DNA of 64,000 nt from Rhodococcoides fascians NBRC 12155 = LMG 3623 (lineage in GTDB: Bacteria > Actinomycetota > Actinomycetes > Mycobacteriales > Mycobacteriaceae): the NCBI RefSeq assembly GCF_001894785.1, contig NZ_BCWW01000010.1:202050-266049 (forward strand), read 5' to 3'. Made by a program: the position numbers and the translations under genes. The notes under the pieces are model-generated. The model did no database searches. It worked only from the letters and a program-made list of their open reading frames with translations, and was not told the origin of the DNA. Of the stretch, positions 43,353-52,741 are shown in pieces; within the stretch, counting starts at the first letter, position 1; every line of letters starts with the position of its first letter.

Positions 43353-44309
43353 GTGGCACCGGTTCTCGTCGTTCTGCACGCCGGCGATCTTCCCGAGGGT
43401 CTCGAGCCCGTCGAGAAGATCGCCGACGTCAGATACGCCACGGCCGACACCCTGGCGGATGCAGTCGACGGCGCAGACGCGTTGCTGCTGTGGGACTTCT
43501 TCTCGCCTGCAGTCGAATCCGCGTGGCCGCGCTGCGGATCGCTGAAGTGGATCCATATCGCCGCTGCCGGCGTGGACTCGTTGATGTTCGACGAGCTGGT
43601 GGAATCCGATGTGGTCGTGACCAATTCGCGTGGAGTGTTCGACCGACCTATCGCGGAGTTCGTGCTGGCCCAGATCCTCGCGTTCGCCAAGGACTCCGAA
43701 CGTTCGCGCACACTGCAGCATTCGAACACCTGGCAGCACCGCGAGACCGAACGCATCGACGGTGCACACGTGATGATCGTGGGCACCGGAGCAATCGGGC
43801 GTGCCATCGCGACTCTGCTGAGTGCTGTGGGAATGTCGGTCTCCGGTGTGGGTCGAACAGCGCGAGGCGGCGACGGAGACTTCGGCACCGTGTACGCCAG
43901 TGATGATCTGGTGGACGAAGTAGGGCGGGCCGACTACCTGGTTCTGGTTGCCCCGCTGACCGAACAGACGAGGGGCCTGGTCGACGATTCCGTGTTGGCC
44001 GCGATGAAGCCCGGATCCAGGGTGATCAACGTCGGTCGCGGCGAGCTACTCGACACCGATGCCCTGCTCACACATCTCGATTCGGGACACCTCGCCGGGG
44101 CTGCGCTCGACGTCTTCGAGACCGAGCCGCTCCCGGCCGACCACCCGCTGTGGGCGGCCGAGAACGTGGTCGTCACTCCGCACATGAGCGGGGACGCGTC
44201 GGGGTGGAAGAGTCGTCTCGCCGACGTCTTCGTCGACAACGTGCAGCGATACTTCCGCGGCGAACAGCTGCGCAACGTCGTCGACAAGAAGCTCGGTTTC
44301 GTGGTGTGA
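43353..44309 (+). CDS. D-2-hydroxyacid dehydrogenase (NAD-dependent)
   Basis: A 318-residue member of the D-isomer-specific 2-hydroxyacid dehydrogenases. The NAD loop is VMIVGTGAIGRAIATLL. The catalytic residues lie in NVGRGELLDTDALL (Arg), LDVFETEPLPADHP (Glu) and VVTPHMSGDASGW (His). Enzymes of this fold reduce 2-oxoacids to D-2-hydroxyacids. As the last gene of the doeA-like operon, it may act on a 2-oxoacid from the class I aminotransferase, and its product could be re-oxidised by the FAD/Fe-S enzyme of the partner operon. That pairing is inference. Confidence 0.9.
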   Translation: MAPVLVVLHAGDLPEGLEPVEKIADVRYATADTLADAVDGADALLLWDFFSPAVESAWPRCGSLKWIHIAAAGVDSLMFDELVESDVVVTNSRGVFDRPIAEFVLAQILAFAKDSERSRTLQHSNTWQHRETERIDGAHVMIVGTGAIGRAIATLLSAVGMSVSGVGRTARGGDGDFGTVYASDDLVDEVGRADYLVLVAPLTEQTRGLVDDSVLAAMKPGSRVINVGRGELLDTDALLTHLDSGHLAGAALDVFETEPLPADHPLWAAENVVVTPHMSGDASGWKSRLADVFVDNVQRYFRGEQLRNVVDKKLGFVV

Positions 44310-44329
44310 CCGGTCTCGTGATGTGACTG

Positions 44330-45448
44330 TCAGTAGGCCCGCTCGTACTGCGGTGCCACTGCCGGTGCCATCTCCACTCCGAGTTCGCGGGCCGCGCGCC
44401 GTGGCCAGTACGGATCGCGCAGCAGCTCACGGGCGAGGAGCACCGCAGTCGCCTCGCCGAGCGAAACGATGTCCTCGGCCTGTTTCGGTTCGGTGATCAT
44501 CCCCACCGCTGCGGCCGGCATCGTGGTCTCGTTCTGGATACGCCGTGCGAACGGCACCTGGTAGCCGGGTTCGACCGGAATCTCGGCGCGTACGTTCCCG
44601 CCGGTGGACGTATCGACGAGATCCACGCCGTGCTCGGTGAGTATCTGCGCCAGCGCGACAGTCTGATCAGAGGTCCAACTCGGAGCTTCCAAGTCGGCTG
44701 CAGCATCGGACTTCTCGGGTTCGTCGAGCCAGTCCGTTGCCGACAGACGGACGAACACCGGAAGCTCGGCCGGCCACACCTCACGGACCGCGTCGACCAC
44801 CTCGATCAGCAGGCGAGTCCGTCCCGCGAAGTCGCCGCCGTAGGCGTCGGTGCGCGTGTTGCTGGCAGGCGAGAGGAATTGGTGCAGGAGGTATCCGTGC
44901 GCGCCGTGTATCTCGGCTACCTGGAACCCGGCCTTCAGTGCGCGCTGCGCAGCGTTACGAAAATCGTCGACGATCTTTGCGATGTCGTCGGCTGTCGCTT
45001 CCCGTGGTGTCGCGTAACGACCGAACGGTACGGCGCTCGGGCCCACGGTTTCCCAGCTCCGGGGATCCTCGGCGGGCAGTGATGTGCCACCGAGCCAGGG
45101 AGCCGCCGTCGAGCCCTTCCGGCCCGCATGCGCCAGCTGGATGCCCGGCACGGTACCGAAGGACGAGATCTCGGTGACGATCTCGGCCAGTGCGTCGGCC
45201 TGTGTGTCGTTCCAGATGCCCAGGTCCGACGGGCTGATTCGGCCCTCGGGGCTGACCGCTGTGGCCTCGGTGATGATCAGGCCGGCTCCGCCGATCGCGC
45301 GGCTCACCAGGTGGGTGCGATGCCAGTCGCCCGCGACGCCGACGTTCTCGCCCGTCTCGTCGGCCGAGTACTGGCACATCGGTGCCATCCATACCCGGTT
45401 GGGAAAGGTGAGCTCGCGCAATGTCAGGGGCTCGAACAGGGCACTCAC
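44330..45448 (-). CDS. NADH:flavin oxidoreductase of the Old Yellow Enzyme family (YqjM-like)
   Basis: A 372-residue FMN ene-reductase. The start FEPLTLRELTFPNRVWMAPM with CQYSA carries the active-site Cys and Tyr of YqjM-type enzymes. HAGRKG, the substrate-binding EIHGAHGYLLHQFLSP and the C-terminal LLARELLRDPYWPRRAARE are also present. It reduces activated C=C bonds, often of electrophilic or xenobiotic enones. GTG 45448 is chosen because GAGGAACCACC precedes it; the frame is open to 45514. It converges with the D-2-hydroxyacid dehydrogenase gene and is divergent from proA. The natural substrate is unknown. Confidence 0.9.
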   Translation of the reverse strand: MSALFEPLTLRELTFPNRVWMAPMCQYSADETGENVGVAGDWHRTHLVSRAIGGAGLIITEATAVSPEGRISPSDLGIWNDTQADALAEIVTEISSFGTVPGIQLAHAGRKGSTAAPWLGGTSLPAEDPRSWETVGPSAVPFGRYATPREATADDIAKIVDDFRNAAQRALKAGFQVAEIHGAHGYLLHQFLSPASNTRTDAYGGDFAGRTRLLIEVVDAVREVWPAELPVFVRLSATDWLDEPEKSDAAADLEAPSWTSDQTVALAQILTEHGVDLVDTSTGGNVRAEIPVEPGYQVPFARRIQNETTMPAAAVGMITEPKQAEDIVSLGEATAVLLARELLRDPYWPRRAARELGVEMAPAVAPQYERAY

Positions 45449-45549
45449 AGGTGGTTCCTCCGGTCTGTCGGTCTCGACGTCGGTGACGTCGGCGATGTCC
45501 ACGCTGTGCTGCAACGACGTGGAGATGCAGCTTCATTCCCCGGCCCTAT

Positions 45550-45562
45550 TAGTGTGTAGTGC
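45550..45562 (+). promoter_or_regulatory. Leaderless-type -10 (TAGTGT) for proA
   Basis: TAGTGT plus 7 nt then ATG 45563, with no Shine-Dalgarno sequence. Confidence 0.45.
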
Positions 45563-46843
45563 ATGACTGCTTCCGTCTCGGCCGCTTCGGTGCCGTCCTC
45601 TGCCGACGAGCGCGAGAACGTGCACTCGGCTGCTCGCCGAGCCCGCGTCGCTTCACGTGCACTGGCGTTGCTGACCACTGCGGAGAAGGATTCGCTGCTG
45701 CATGCCGCGGCCGACGCCGTGCTGGCCGCAGCGGAGCCGGTGCTCGCAGCCAACGCCGCCGACATCGAGATCGCCCGCGCTGCGGGAACGGACGAGGGTC
45801 TGCTCGATCGGCTGCGGCTGACGGCTCCGCGCATCGACGGTATTGCCGCCGGGCTGCGGCAGGTGGCGGGCCTACCCGATCCGATCGGCGAGGTCATCCG
45901 CGGATCGACGCTCCCCAACGGGCTCGAGATCAGGCAGATGCGGGTACCGCTGGGCGTCGTGGGCATGGTCTACGAGGCGCGCCCCAACGTGACCGTCGAC
46001 GCGTTCGGTCTGGCGTTCAAATCCGGGAACGCAGTGCTGCTGCGGGGGTCCTCGTCCGCGGCGCAGTCGAACGCAGCCCTGGTCGAGGCGCTGCAGGGTG
46101 CGCTCACGAGCCACGGGCTGCCGGAATCGGCCGTACAACTGCTCGGCAGTGCTGATCGGTCGACGGTCACCCACCTCATTCAGGCCCGCGGGCTGGTCGA
46201 TGTCGTGATCCCGCGTGGGGGAGCGGGTTTGATCGCCGCGGTCGTGCGTGATGCCACGGTTCCCACCATCGAGACCGGGGTGGGTAACTGCCACGTCTAT
46301 CTGCATTCCTCCGCCGACGCGGAGACGGCCGAGAAGATCGTGCTCAACGCCAAGACCCGCCGGGTGAGCGTGTGCAACGCCGCCGAAACGGTGCTGGTCG
46401 ATGCCGCGATCGCCGAGACCATGGTGCCGAGGTTGTTGCAGGCGTTCCAGATGCACAGCGTCACGGTGCACGGTGATCTGCCGGGGTTGGTTCCTGCAGG
46501 CGACGACGATTGGTCGCAGGAATACCTCTCGCTCGACATCGCGCTGAAGGTGGTCGACGGCCTCGACGAGGCAATCGACCACATCGACCGATACGGCACC
46601 GGCCATACCGAGGCGATCGTCGCGTCGGACATCGGTGCTGCGCGCGAATTCACCCGACGAGTCGACGCGGCTGCCGTGATGGTCAACGCCTCCACCGCGT
46701 TCACCGACGGCGAGCAGTTCGGCTTCGGTGCCGAGATCGGCATCTCCACCCAGAAGCTGCACGCCCGCGGCCCCATGGGCCTGCCCGAGCTGACCTCGAC
46801 CAAATGGACGGTGTGGGGCGACGGGCACGTCAGACCCGTCTGA
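45563..46843 (+). CDS. proA: Gamma-glutamyl phosphate reductase
   Basis: ProA (426 residues) reduces glutamyl 5-phosphate to glutamate semialdehyde, the second step of proline synthesis. It has the aldehyde dehydrogenase fold with [20 protein letters not shown], the nucleophile Cys in [11 protein letters not shown] or in [14 protein letters not shown] (the latter by family position), and the C-terminal [20 protein letters not shown]. It starts the second core block, 22 kb from proB. Confidence 0.96.
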   Translation: MTASVSAASVPSSADERENVHSAARRARVASRALALLTTAEKDSLLHAAADAVLAAAEPVLAANAADIEIARAAGTDEGLLDRLRLTAPRIDGIAAGLRQVAGLPDPIGEVIRGSTLPNGLEIRQMRVPLGVVGMVYEARPNVTVDAFGLAFKSGNAVLLRGSSSAAQSNAALVEALQGALTSHGLPESAVQLLGSADRSTVTHLIQARGLVDVVIPRGGAGLIAAVVRDATVPTIETGVGNCHVYLHSSADAETAEKIVLNAKTRRVSVCNAAETVLVDAAIAETMVPRLLQAFQMHSVTVHGDLPGLVPAGDDDWSQEYLSLDIALKVVDGLDEAIDHIDRYGTGHTEAIVASDIGAAREFTRRVDAAAVMVNASTAFTDGEQFGFGAEIGISTQKLHARGPMGLPELTSTKWTVWGDGHVRPV

Positions 46844-46894
46844 CCGGCCTGCAGCCACTCGACCCGCCAGACCCGATCTTCCAGGAGTTGTGAC

Positions 46895-47776
46895 GTGGAC
46901 CGTGCCCTACCGACGACACCACCGTTGTTCGCGAGCGTGAACGATGTTCAGGCCCGTCTGGCCGAGACGGGGTATCTGGCCGACAAGGCCACGGCCACAT
47001 CGGTCTTTCTCGCCGATCGCCTCGGCAAGCCGCTGTTGATCGAGGGTCCCGCCGGAGTCGGCAAGACCGAATTGGCGCGCGCGGTCGCGCAGTCGACCGG
47101 AGCCGAACTGGTGCGACTGCAGTGCTACGAGGGCGTCGACGAGGCGAGGGCACTGTACGAGTGGAACCACGCCAAACAGATCCTGCGTATCCAATCCGGC
47201 TCGAGTGCCGACTGGGACTCGACGAAGCTCGACGTGTTCTCCGAGGAGTTTCTGCTGGCTCGGCCGCTGCTGCAGGCCATTCGCCGAACCGAGCCGACCG
47301 TGCTCCTGATCGACGAGACCGACAAGGCAGATGTCGAGATCGAGGGCCTGCTGCTCGAGGTGCTCAGCGACTTCGCGATCACCATTCCCGAGCTGGGCAC
47401 GATCACTGCGGAGCGCACCCCGTTCGTCGTGTTGACGTCCAATGCCACGCGCGAACTGTCGGAAGCTCTCAAGCGCCGCTGCCTGTTCCTGCACCTCGAC
47501 TTCCCCGACGCGGACCTCGAGCGTCGAATCCTGGCCAGCCGCGTTCCCGAACTGCCCGAGGCAATCGCGGAGCAGATGATCAAGACCGTCCGCGTGCTCC
47601 GAGGGATGCAGCTCAAAAAGTTGCCGTCGGTGGCCGAGACGATCGACTGGGGTCGCACACTCCTGGCCCTCGGCATGGACACCCTCGACGACGACGCGGT
47701 CCGGTCGACGCTCGGAGTGGTGCTCAAGCATCAGTCCGATCAGGTGCGCGCCGCCGCCGAACTGCGGCTGAACTGA
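46895..47776 (+). CDS. MoxR-type AAA+ ATPase
   Basis: A 293-residue AAA+ protein of the MoxR family. Walker A is IEGPAGVGKTELAR (about residues 48-61), Walker B is VLLIDETDKADVEIEG, and sensor 1 is VVLTSNATREL. The GTG at 46895 follows AGGAG. The VWA protein starts one base after the stop, so the two act as the usual MoxR-VWA chaperone pair, which remodels or inserts cofactors into partner proteins. The target is not evident here. The pair sits between proA and nadD, as I recall for Rv2426c-Rv2425c. Confidence 0.9.
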   Translation: MDRALPTTPPLFASVNDVQARLAETGYLADKATATSVFLADRLGKPLLIEGPAGVGKTELARAVAQSTGAELVRLQCYEGVDEARALYEWNHAKQILRIQSGSSADWDSTKLDVFSEEFLLARPLLQAIRRTEPTVLLIDETDKADVEIEGLLLEVLSDFAITIPELGTITAERTPFVVLTSNATRELSEALKRRCLFLHLDFPDADLERRILASRVPELPEAIAEQMIKTVRVLRGMQLKKLPSVAETIDWGRTLLALGMDTLDDDAVRSTLGVVLKHQSDQVRAAAELRLN

Positions 47777-47777
47777 C

Positions 47778-49193
47778 ATGCTCGCCCCACACGGAATTCC
47801 CGGGCATCTCGTCGGCTTCGTCGAGGCGTTGCGTAAGCGTGGGATCTCGGTGGGGCCGTCGGAGACCGTCGATGCCGGACGCGTCCTGTCGGTGTTGGAT
47901 CTGTTGGACAGAGAAGCGGTCCGCGAAGGGCTGGCCTGCGCGCTGCTGAGACGTCCGACGCACCGCGGGGTGTTCGACGCGTTGTTCGACCTGTGGTTTC
48001 CGGTGGCATCGGGTACCCGGGATTCGGGGCAGATCGACACCGCGCTGCCTCGCACCGAGACGGGCGAGGTCGATATCGATGCGTTGCGTGAACTGATCGT
48101 CGAACTGCTCTCGGACGACTCGGCGGAGGCGGCCGAACTGACCCAGATGCTGGCGGCCCAGATGGTCGAAGAGCTCGGTCAGTACAAGTCCTCGAACGGG
48201 CCGTCGTTCTCGGCCTATCAGGCGTTGCGTGATGTCGCTCCCGACACGCTGCTCCGCAAGATCCTCGACGGCCTGCTGGGCCGAAGTGACGATACGCCGG
48301 ATCGGCCCACCGACGACTACGAGTCCGAGGTGGCCAAACGGACTGCAGCGCAACGCATTGCCGACCTACGCAAGATGGTCGAGAGCGAGACGAGGCGACG
48401 GTCGGCCGAGAAACTGGGCCGCGACCGGGTAGCGAGCTACGGCGTGCCGAAACTGGCGGAGGAAGTCGATTTCCTGCGTGCCTCGGACGCGGAGATGGTT
48501 GCATTGCGGCGTAACGTCGCACCGCTGGCGAGGTTGCTGGCCTCGCGACTTGCGGTGCGCCGCAGTCGAAGCAGGCACGGCTCCATCGATCTGCGACGCA
48601 CGCTGCGCAAATCCATGTCGACCGGCGGTATTCCCATCGATCTGGTGGAGCGTAAGCCGCGTCGGGCCCGGCCGGAACTGGTTGTGCTGTGCGATGTCTC
48701 GGGGTCGGTGGCCGGATTCAGTAACTTCACCCTGCTGCTGGTGCACGCTCTTCGTGAACAGTTCTCCCGGGTGCGAATCTTTGCGTTCGTCGACTCCACC
48801 GACGAGGTGACGCGGTTCTTCGATTCCGGGGCAGACCTCGGGGCCGCCATGAGCCGGATCGTGCGGGAAGCGGACCTGGTGACCTACGACGGTCATTCGG
48901 ATTACGGGCATGCTCTGACGACATTCGACGAGAAGTACGCGCAGGTCCTTACCAGCCGCAGTTCGGTTCTCGTTCTGGGCGATGCCCGGACGAACTACCG
49001 CGAACCGAAGCTGCCGGCGTTGGCCCGAATCGTCTCGGTGGCCAAGCACGCCTACTGGCTCAACCCCGAGCCCAAATCTCAGTGGGGATCCGGTGATTCG
49101 GCGGCCAAGGTGTATGCGGACGTGATTGCGATGCACGAGTGTCGGTCGGCCCAGCAGCTCGCGACGGTGGTCTCACGACTGTTGCCGGTATGA
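47778..49193 (+). CDS. CoxE-like VWA-domain protein
   Basis: A 471-residue protein of the CoxE/DUF444-like VWA family. The MIDAS metal site is Asp306-x-Ser308-x-Ser310 in [13 protein letters not shown], with later parts [15 protein letters not shown] and [17 protein letters not shown]. The N-terminal half is helical and contains an arginine-rich stretch ([16 protein letters not shown]). CoxE helps mature CO dehydrogenase in other bacteria, but no cox structural genes are present in the window, so the partner is open. It is coupled to the MoxR ATPase. Confidence 0.9.
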   Translation: MLAPHGIPGHLVGFVEALRKRGISVGPSETVDAGRVLSVLDLLDREAVREGLACALLRRPTHRGVFDALFDLWFPVASGTRDSGQIDTALPRTETGEVDIDALRELIVELLSDDSAEAAELTQMLAAQMVEELGQYKSSNGPSFSAYQALRDVAPDTLLRKILDGLLGRSDDTPDRPTDDYESEVAKRTAAQRIADLRKMVESETRRRSAEKLGRDRVASYGVPKLAEEVDFLRASDAEMVALRRNVAPLARLLASRLAVRRSRSRHGSIDLRRTLRKSMSTGGIPIDLVERKPRRARPELVVLCDVSGSVAGFSNFTLLLVHALREQFSRVRIFAFVDSTDEVTRFFDSGADLGAAMSRIVREADLVTYDGHSDYGHALTTFDEKYAQVLTSRSSVLVLGDARTNYREPKLPALARIVSVAKHAYWLNPEPKSQWGSGDSAAKVYADVIAMHECRSAQQLATVVSRLLPV

Positions 49194-49223
49194 GCCGTGT
49201 AACCGGCGTCGCTGCCACGGACG

Positions 49224-49237
49224 TAGAATCGTCGGTT
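49224..49237 (+). promoter_or_regulatory. Leaderless-type -10 (TAGAAT) for nadD
   Basis: TAGAAT plus 8 nt then GTG 49238. The same hexamer is used before valS. Confidence 0.45.
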
Positions 49238-50014
49238 GTGCAGCACGAATCCGGCCCCGGTGAGGACACGAACACCACGCCGACTCTCCGGTTGGGGGTC
49301 ATGGGCGGCACTTTCGACCCCATTCACCACGGTCACCTCGTGGCTGCGAGCGAGGTGGCGGCCACGTTCGGTCTGGACGAGGTCATCTTCGTTCCCACCG
49401 GGACCCCGTGGCAGAAGGAGGGCCGGTCGGTCAGCCCGGCCGAGGATCGCTACTTGATGACGGTCATCGCCACCGCGTCGAATCCTCGGTTCTCGGTGAG
49501 CCGGGTCGACGTCGACCGGGAGAAGTCGACCTACACCGTCGACACCCTGAGGGATCTTCGAGCGCAGCACCCCGATGCCGAGTTGTACTTCATCACCGGT
49601 GCCGATGCGCTCGAGTCCATCCTGACGTGGCAGAACTGGGAGGAGCTCTTCGAGCTCGCGAAGTTCGTCGGAGTGACGCGGCCGGGGTTCGAGCTCGGCG
49701 TCGATCATCTGGCCAACCATCTACGATCGTTGCCCGCCGACACTCTCACATTGATGGAAATCCCGGCACTCGCGATATCGTCGACGGACTGCCGACGTCG
49801 TGCCGGTGAAAATCGGCCGGTCTGGTACCTCGTCCCGGACGGCGTCGTGCAATACATCTCGAAGAGGAACCTCTATCGACCACGGGGCGCGCAGCGCCTC
49901 GACGGATCCGTCACCATGTCGGAACCGGCGCCACAGAAGAAGCAACCGGCCGGGTCGGTCACCAGCGCAGTGACCGCGAACCCGAGCCATACGAGTGGGA
50001 GTACACCGAAGTGA
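49238..50014 (+). CDS. nadD: Nicotinate-nucleotide adenylyltransferase
   Basis: NadD (258 residues from GTG 49238) makes nicotinate adenine dinucleotide from nicotinate mononucleotide and ATP. The nucleotidyltransferase motif [20 protein letters not shown] and the C-terminal [12 protein letters not shown] (ISSTxIR motif) are clear. The start is uncertain: ATG 49190 overlaps the upstream stop as ATGA and would add 16 residues, but GTG 49238 follows a TAGAAT -10. The last 40 residues ([11 protein letters not shown] onward) are a disordered tail not needed for the fold. It overlaps rsfS by 4 bp. Confidence 0.93.
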   Translation: MQHESGPGEDTNTTPTLRLGVMGGTFDPIHHGHLVAASEVAATFGLDEVIFVPTGTPWQKEGRSVSPAEDRYLMTVIATASNPRFSVSRVDVDREKSTYTVDTLRDLRAQHPDAELYFITGADALESILTWQNWEELFELAKFVGVTRPGFELGVDHLANHLRSLPADTLTLMEIPALAISSTDCRRRAGENRPVWYLVPDGVVQYISKRNLYRPRGAQRLDGSVTMSEPAPQKKQPAGSVTSAVTANPSHTSGSTPK

Positions 50015-50400
50015 CTGCAACAGCCGAAGCCGCCGAGATGGCGCGTATCGCCGCGCTCGCAGCCGACGACAAACTGGCCAGCGACGTGGTGATCCTCGAC
50101 GTCTCCGACCAGCTCTACATCACCGATTGCTTCGTGATCGCCTCCGCGCCCAACGAGCGTCAGGTCAACTCGATCGTGGAGAACATCGAGGACCAGCTTC
50201 GTGAGGCCGGACACAAGCCGGTGCGTCGCGAGGGTACCCGAGAGGGCCGCTGGGCGCTGCTGGACTACTCCGACATCGTGGTGCACGTCCAGCACAACGA
50301 AGAGCGCAACTTCTATGCGCTCGAGCGACTGTGGAAGGACTGCCCGACGATCGAGGTTCCGGGCCTCGGTCAGCATCCGGCACCGGAACCGGAGCAATGA
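50011..50400 (+). CDS. rsfS: Ribosomal silencing factor RsfS
   Basis: RsfS (129 residues) binds L14 and blocks subunit joining when nutrients are short. Family blocks are [35 protein letters not shown] and [16 protein letters not shown] followed by [10 protein letters not shown]. The GTG overlaps nadD as GTGA, and the stop overlaps the phosphatase ATG, giving a tightly coupled nadD-rsfS-gpgP-octT-degV chain. Confidence 0.95.
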   Translation: MTATAEAAEMARIAALAADDKLASDVVILDVSDQLYITDCFVIASAPNERQVNSIVENIEDQLREAGHKPVRREGTREGRWALLDYSDIVVHVQHNEERNFYALERLWKDCPTIEVPGLGQHPAPEPEQ

Positions 50401-51050
50401 TCCGGCGGCTCATCCTGCTTCGCCACGGTCAGACTGACTACAACGCCACCGACCGTATGCAGGGCCAGCTCGATACCGATCTGTCCGAGCTGGGCCGCAG
50501 TCAGGCGAAGACGGCTGCGGCCGAATTGGCTGTCCGCGCGCCCATCCGCATCGTCTCGTCCGATCTCAAGCGCGCTCTCGACACTGCGGAAGCTCTCGGG
50601 GACGCGGCTGGAGTCCCGGTGTCCACGGACGAGCGGCTGCGGGAGACACATCTCGGCGACTGGCAGGGACTCACCCACACCGAGGTGGACGACATCGCCC
50701 CCGGGGCGCGTCCGGCCTGGCGTGCCGACGCAACCGTCGCCCCGCCCGGTGGGGAAAGTCGCATCGACGTTGCGAACCGCAGCGTGCCGCTGGTGCGTGA
50801 GCTCCTCGGCGGCGTCCCCGAGTGGGGTGCCGACGGCGACCAGCGACCACTGGTGCTCGTGGCGCACGGAGGGTTGATCGCTGCCCTGACCGCAGCGTTG
50901 CTCGCACTGCCGACCGATCGCTGGCCGGTGCTCGGCGGCCTCGCCAACACCAGCTGGGTACAGCTCGGTGCGCACGGACCCGGTGACAACCCGTCCTGGC
51001 GGCTCGACGTCTGGAACGCCTCGGCGCGGGTGGCCAGTGACGTCCTCTGA
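50397..51050 (+). CDS. gpgP: Histidine phosphatase, probable glucosyl-3-phosphoglycerate phosphatase
   Basis: A 217-residue histidine phosphatase. The phosphohistidine motif is [10 protein letters not shown] and the second catalytic His lies in [11 protein letters not shown]. The position between rsfS and the OctT-like gene is that of M. tuberculosis GpgP, which dephosphorylates glucosyl-3-phosphoglycerate in methylglucose lipopolysaccharide synthesis. The substrate assignment rests on this synteny. The ATG overlaps the rsfS stop; the 3' end overlaps octT by 14 bp. Confidence 0.85.
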   Translation: MIRRLILLRHGQTDYNATDRMQGQLDTDLSELGRSQAKTAAAELAVRAPIRIVSSDLKRALDTAEALGDAAGVPVSTDERLRETHLGDWQGLTHTEVDDIAPGARPAWRADATVAPPGGESRIDVANRSVPLVRELLGGVPEWGADGDQRPLVLVAHGGLIAALTAALLALPTDRWPVLGGLANTSWVQLGAHGPGDNPSWRLDVWNASARVASDVL

Positions 51051-51789
51051 GGAGGCCGCCGCGCGCCCCGTGCTGCTCGTGCTGGCGGACTCGCTGAGCT
51101 ATTACGGACCCGAGGGCGGGCTGCCGGTCGACGATCCTCGGCTGTGGCCCAATATCGTTGCTGCAGAGCTGGATTGGGATGTCGAGCTGGTAGCCCGCAT
51201 CGGCTGGACGAGCCGCGATGCGTGGTGGGCTCTGACCCAGGATCCGCGAGTGTGGGCGGTGATACCGCGGGCCGGTGCCGTCGTACTCGGAATCGGCGGC
51301 ATGGACTCGTTGCCGTCGCCGCTACCGACCGCGTTGCGTGAGCAGATCCGCTACATCCGTCCGCCCGCACTTCGGCGGGTCGTTCGCGCGGGTTATCAAG
51401 CGGTGCAGCCGGTCCTGTCGCATCTGGGTTGGCCGGTGGCGCTTCCGCCGCGACTGAGTGTCGACTACCTCGAGCAGACCCGCGCCGCATTGGCCTACGT
51501 GCGGCCGGAATTGCCCGTCGTCGGTACCTATCCGTCGGTGCATCGGTGCGACGCCTACGGGCGGGTGCATTCGGGGCGCGAGCCCGCGGTACGAGCGCTG
51601 CGTGCCTGGAGCGACGAAAACGGTGTTCCGATGGTCGATCTCGCGGAGGCAGTTCGGCCGAACATCGAGTCCGAGAACGCCAACCCCGACGGAATCCACT
51701 GGGGTTGGGATGCACACGTGGCCGTGGCCGACGCAATGCTGACGGTGTTGCGACCGGTGGCAGCGGCGGCAGCGATCCGGCACCCATGA
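51037..51789 (+). CDS. octT: SGNH-fold acyltransferase, probable diglucosylglycerate octanoyltransferase
   Basis: A 250-residue SGNH hydrolase-like protein. The catalytic Ser is in [11 protein letters not shown], a GDSL variant with Ala for Gly, followed by [11 protein letters not shown]. The Asp/His pair is in [12 protein letters not shown]. It matches the OctT position next to GpgP, where the enzyme octanoylates diglucosylglycerate, an early methylglucose lipopolysaccharide precursor. GTG 51037 lies inside the end of gpgP. DegV overlaps its stop. Confidence 0.82.
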   Translation: MTSSEEAAARPVLLVLADSLSYYGPEGGLPVDDPRLWPNIVAAELDWDVELVARIGWTSRDAWWALTQDPRVWAVIPRAGAVVLGIGGMDSLPSPLPTALREQIRYIRPPALRRVVRAGYQAVQPVLSHLGWPVALPPRLSVDYLEQTRAALAYVRPELPVVGTYPSVHRCDAYGRVHSGREPAVRALRAWSDENGVPMVDLAEAVRPNIESENANPDGIHWGWDAHVAVADAMLTVLRPVAAAAAIRHP

Positions 51790-52634
51790 CCGTCGCCGTC
51801 GTCACCGATTCGTCGTCCTGCCTGCCCGCGTCCATAGCCGCCGAGTGCGGTATCACGGTGGCACCGCTGCATGTGTTGGTGGACGGCGTCGACCATCGTG
51901 AGGGTATCGACGAGATTCCCGAACAATCGACCGACGGAAAGCCGGTGACGACCGCGGGGGCGTCTCCGGGCGAGCTGACCGAGGTCTATGCCGCAGCTCT
52001 CGAACGCAGTCGCGGGGCGGGCGTCGTCGCACTGCACATCTCCCGGGGCCTGTCGAGCACCTGGGAGGCTGCGCGGCAGGCCGCCGAGCAGATCGGATCG
52101 TTGGTGAAGGTTGTCGATTCCGGTTCTGCCGGAATGGGATTGGGCTACCCGGCGCTGGCAGCAGCGTATGCCGCAGCGGGTGGAGCCGGACTCGACGAGG
52201 TCTACGACAATGCTGTTCGCAGGTCTGCGTCGTCGAGATGTTTCATCGTCGTCGATCGATTGGATCACCTGCGCCGCGGCGGCCGTATCGGCACTGCCGC
52301 AGCCCTGCTCGGTACGGCCCTGGCGATGAAGCCGGTGCTGTACATCAGCGATGGTGCGCTGGTGTTGCGCGAGAAGACGCGAACCTCCTCGAAAGCACTG
52401 AGCAAGCTGGTGGACGCGGCAGCTGCCGCGGCGGCCGACATCGGTACGCAATCCGGGGTTGTCGTGGCTGTGCATCATATGCAGTGCGCCGAGCGAGCCG
52501 AGGACGTCTCAGCCATGCTGATGGCGCGTATCCCGGACCTGACCAGCGTCGACGTGCTGCCGTTCGGTGCGGTGCTCGGTGCACACGTCGGTCCCGGTGC
52601 CGTCGGCGTAGTCGTCGCTCCTGGTCATCGGTAG
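51786..52634 (+). CDS. DegV-family fatty-acid-binding protein
   Basis: A 282-residue DegV protein. The N-terminal [20 protein letters not shown] and the central [14 protein letters not shown] carry the serine residues that hold the lipid carboxylate. The second domain has [15 protein letters not shown] and [12 protein letters not shown]. Such proteins (FakB in Firmicutes) present fatty acids to a kinase, but no fakA-like gene is seen here. Coupling with octT suggests a link with acyl supply. ATGA overlap with the upstream gene. Confidence 0.92.
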   Translation: MTVAVVTDSSSCLPASIAAECGITVAPLHVLVDGVDHREGIDEIPEQSTDGKPVTTAGASPGELTEVYAAALERSRGAGVVALHISRGLSSTWEAARQAAEQIGSLVKVVDSGSAGMGLGYPALAAAYAAAGGAGLDEVYDNAVRRSASSRCFIVVDRLDHLRRGGRIGTAAALLGTALAMKPVLYISDGALVLREKTRTSSKALSKLVDAAAAAAADIGTQSGVVVAVHHMQCAERAEDVSAMLMARIPDLTSVDVLPFGAVLGAHVGPGAVGVVVAPGHR

Positions 52635-52727
52635 GGCGTATCGAGCCGCGTCATCCACAGACTCTCGGTTGTGCACAGGGCAGTTCGCGACCACCGTTCG
52701 CCCCGGTCGGGTTCGTCCGGAAGGCGC

Positions 52728-52741
52728 TAGCGTCCTGAGAC
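52728..52741 (+). promoter_or_regulatory. Leaderless-type -10 (TAGCGT) for comEA
   Basis: TAGCGT plus 8 nt then ATG 52742. Confidence 0.4.

Noticed and set aside
41935..43359. 474-codon minus-strand frame opposite the MFS transporter
   Set aside because: Low-complexity His/Glu/Gln composition is the usual antisense image of a membrane protein gene.
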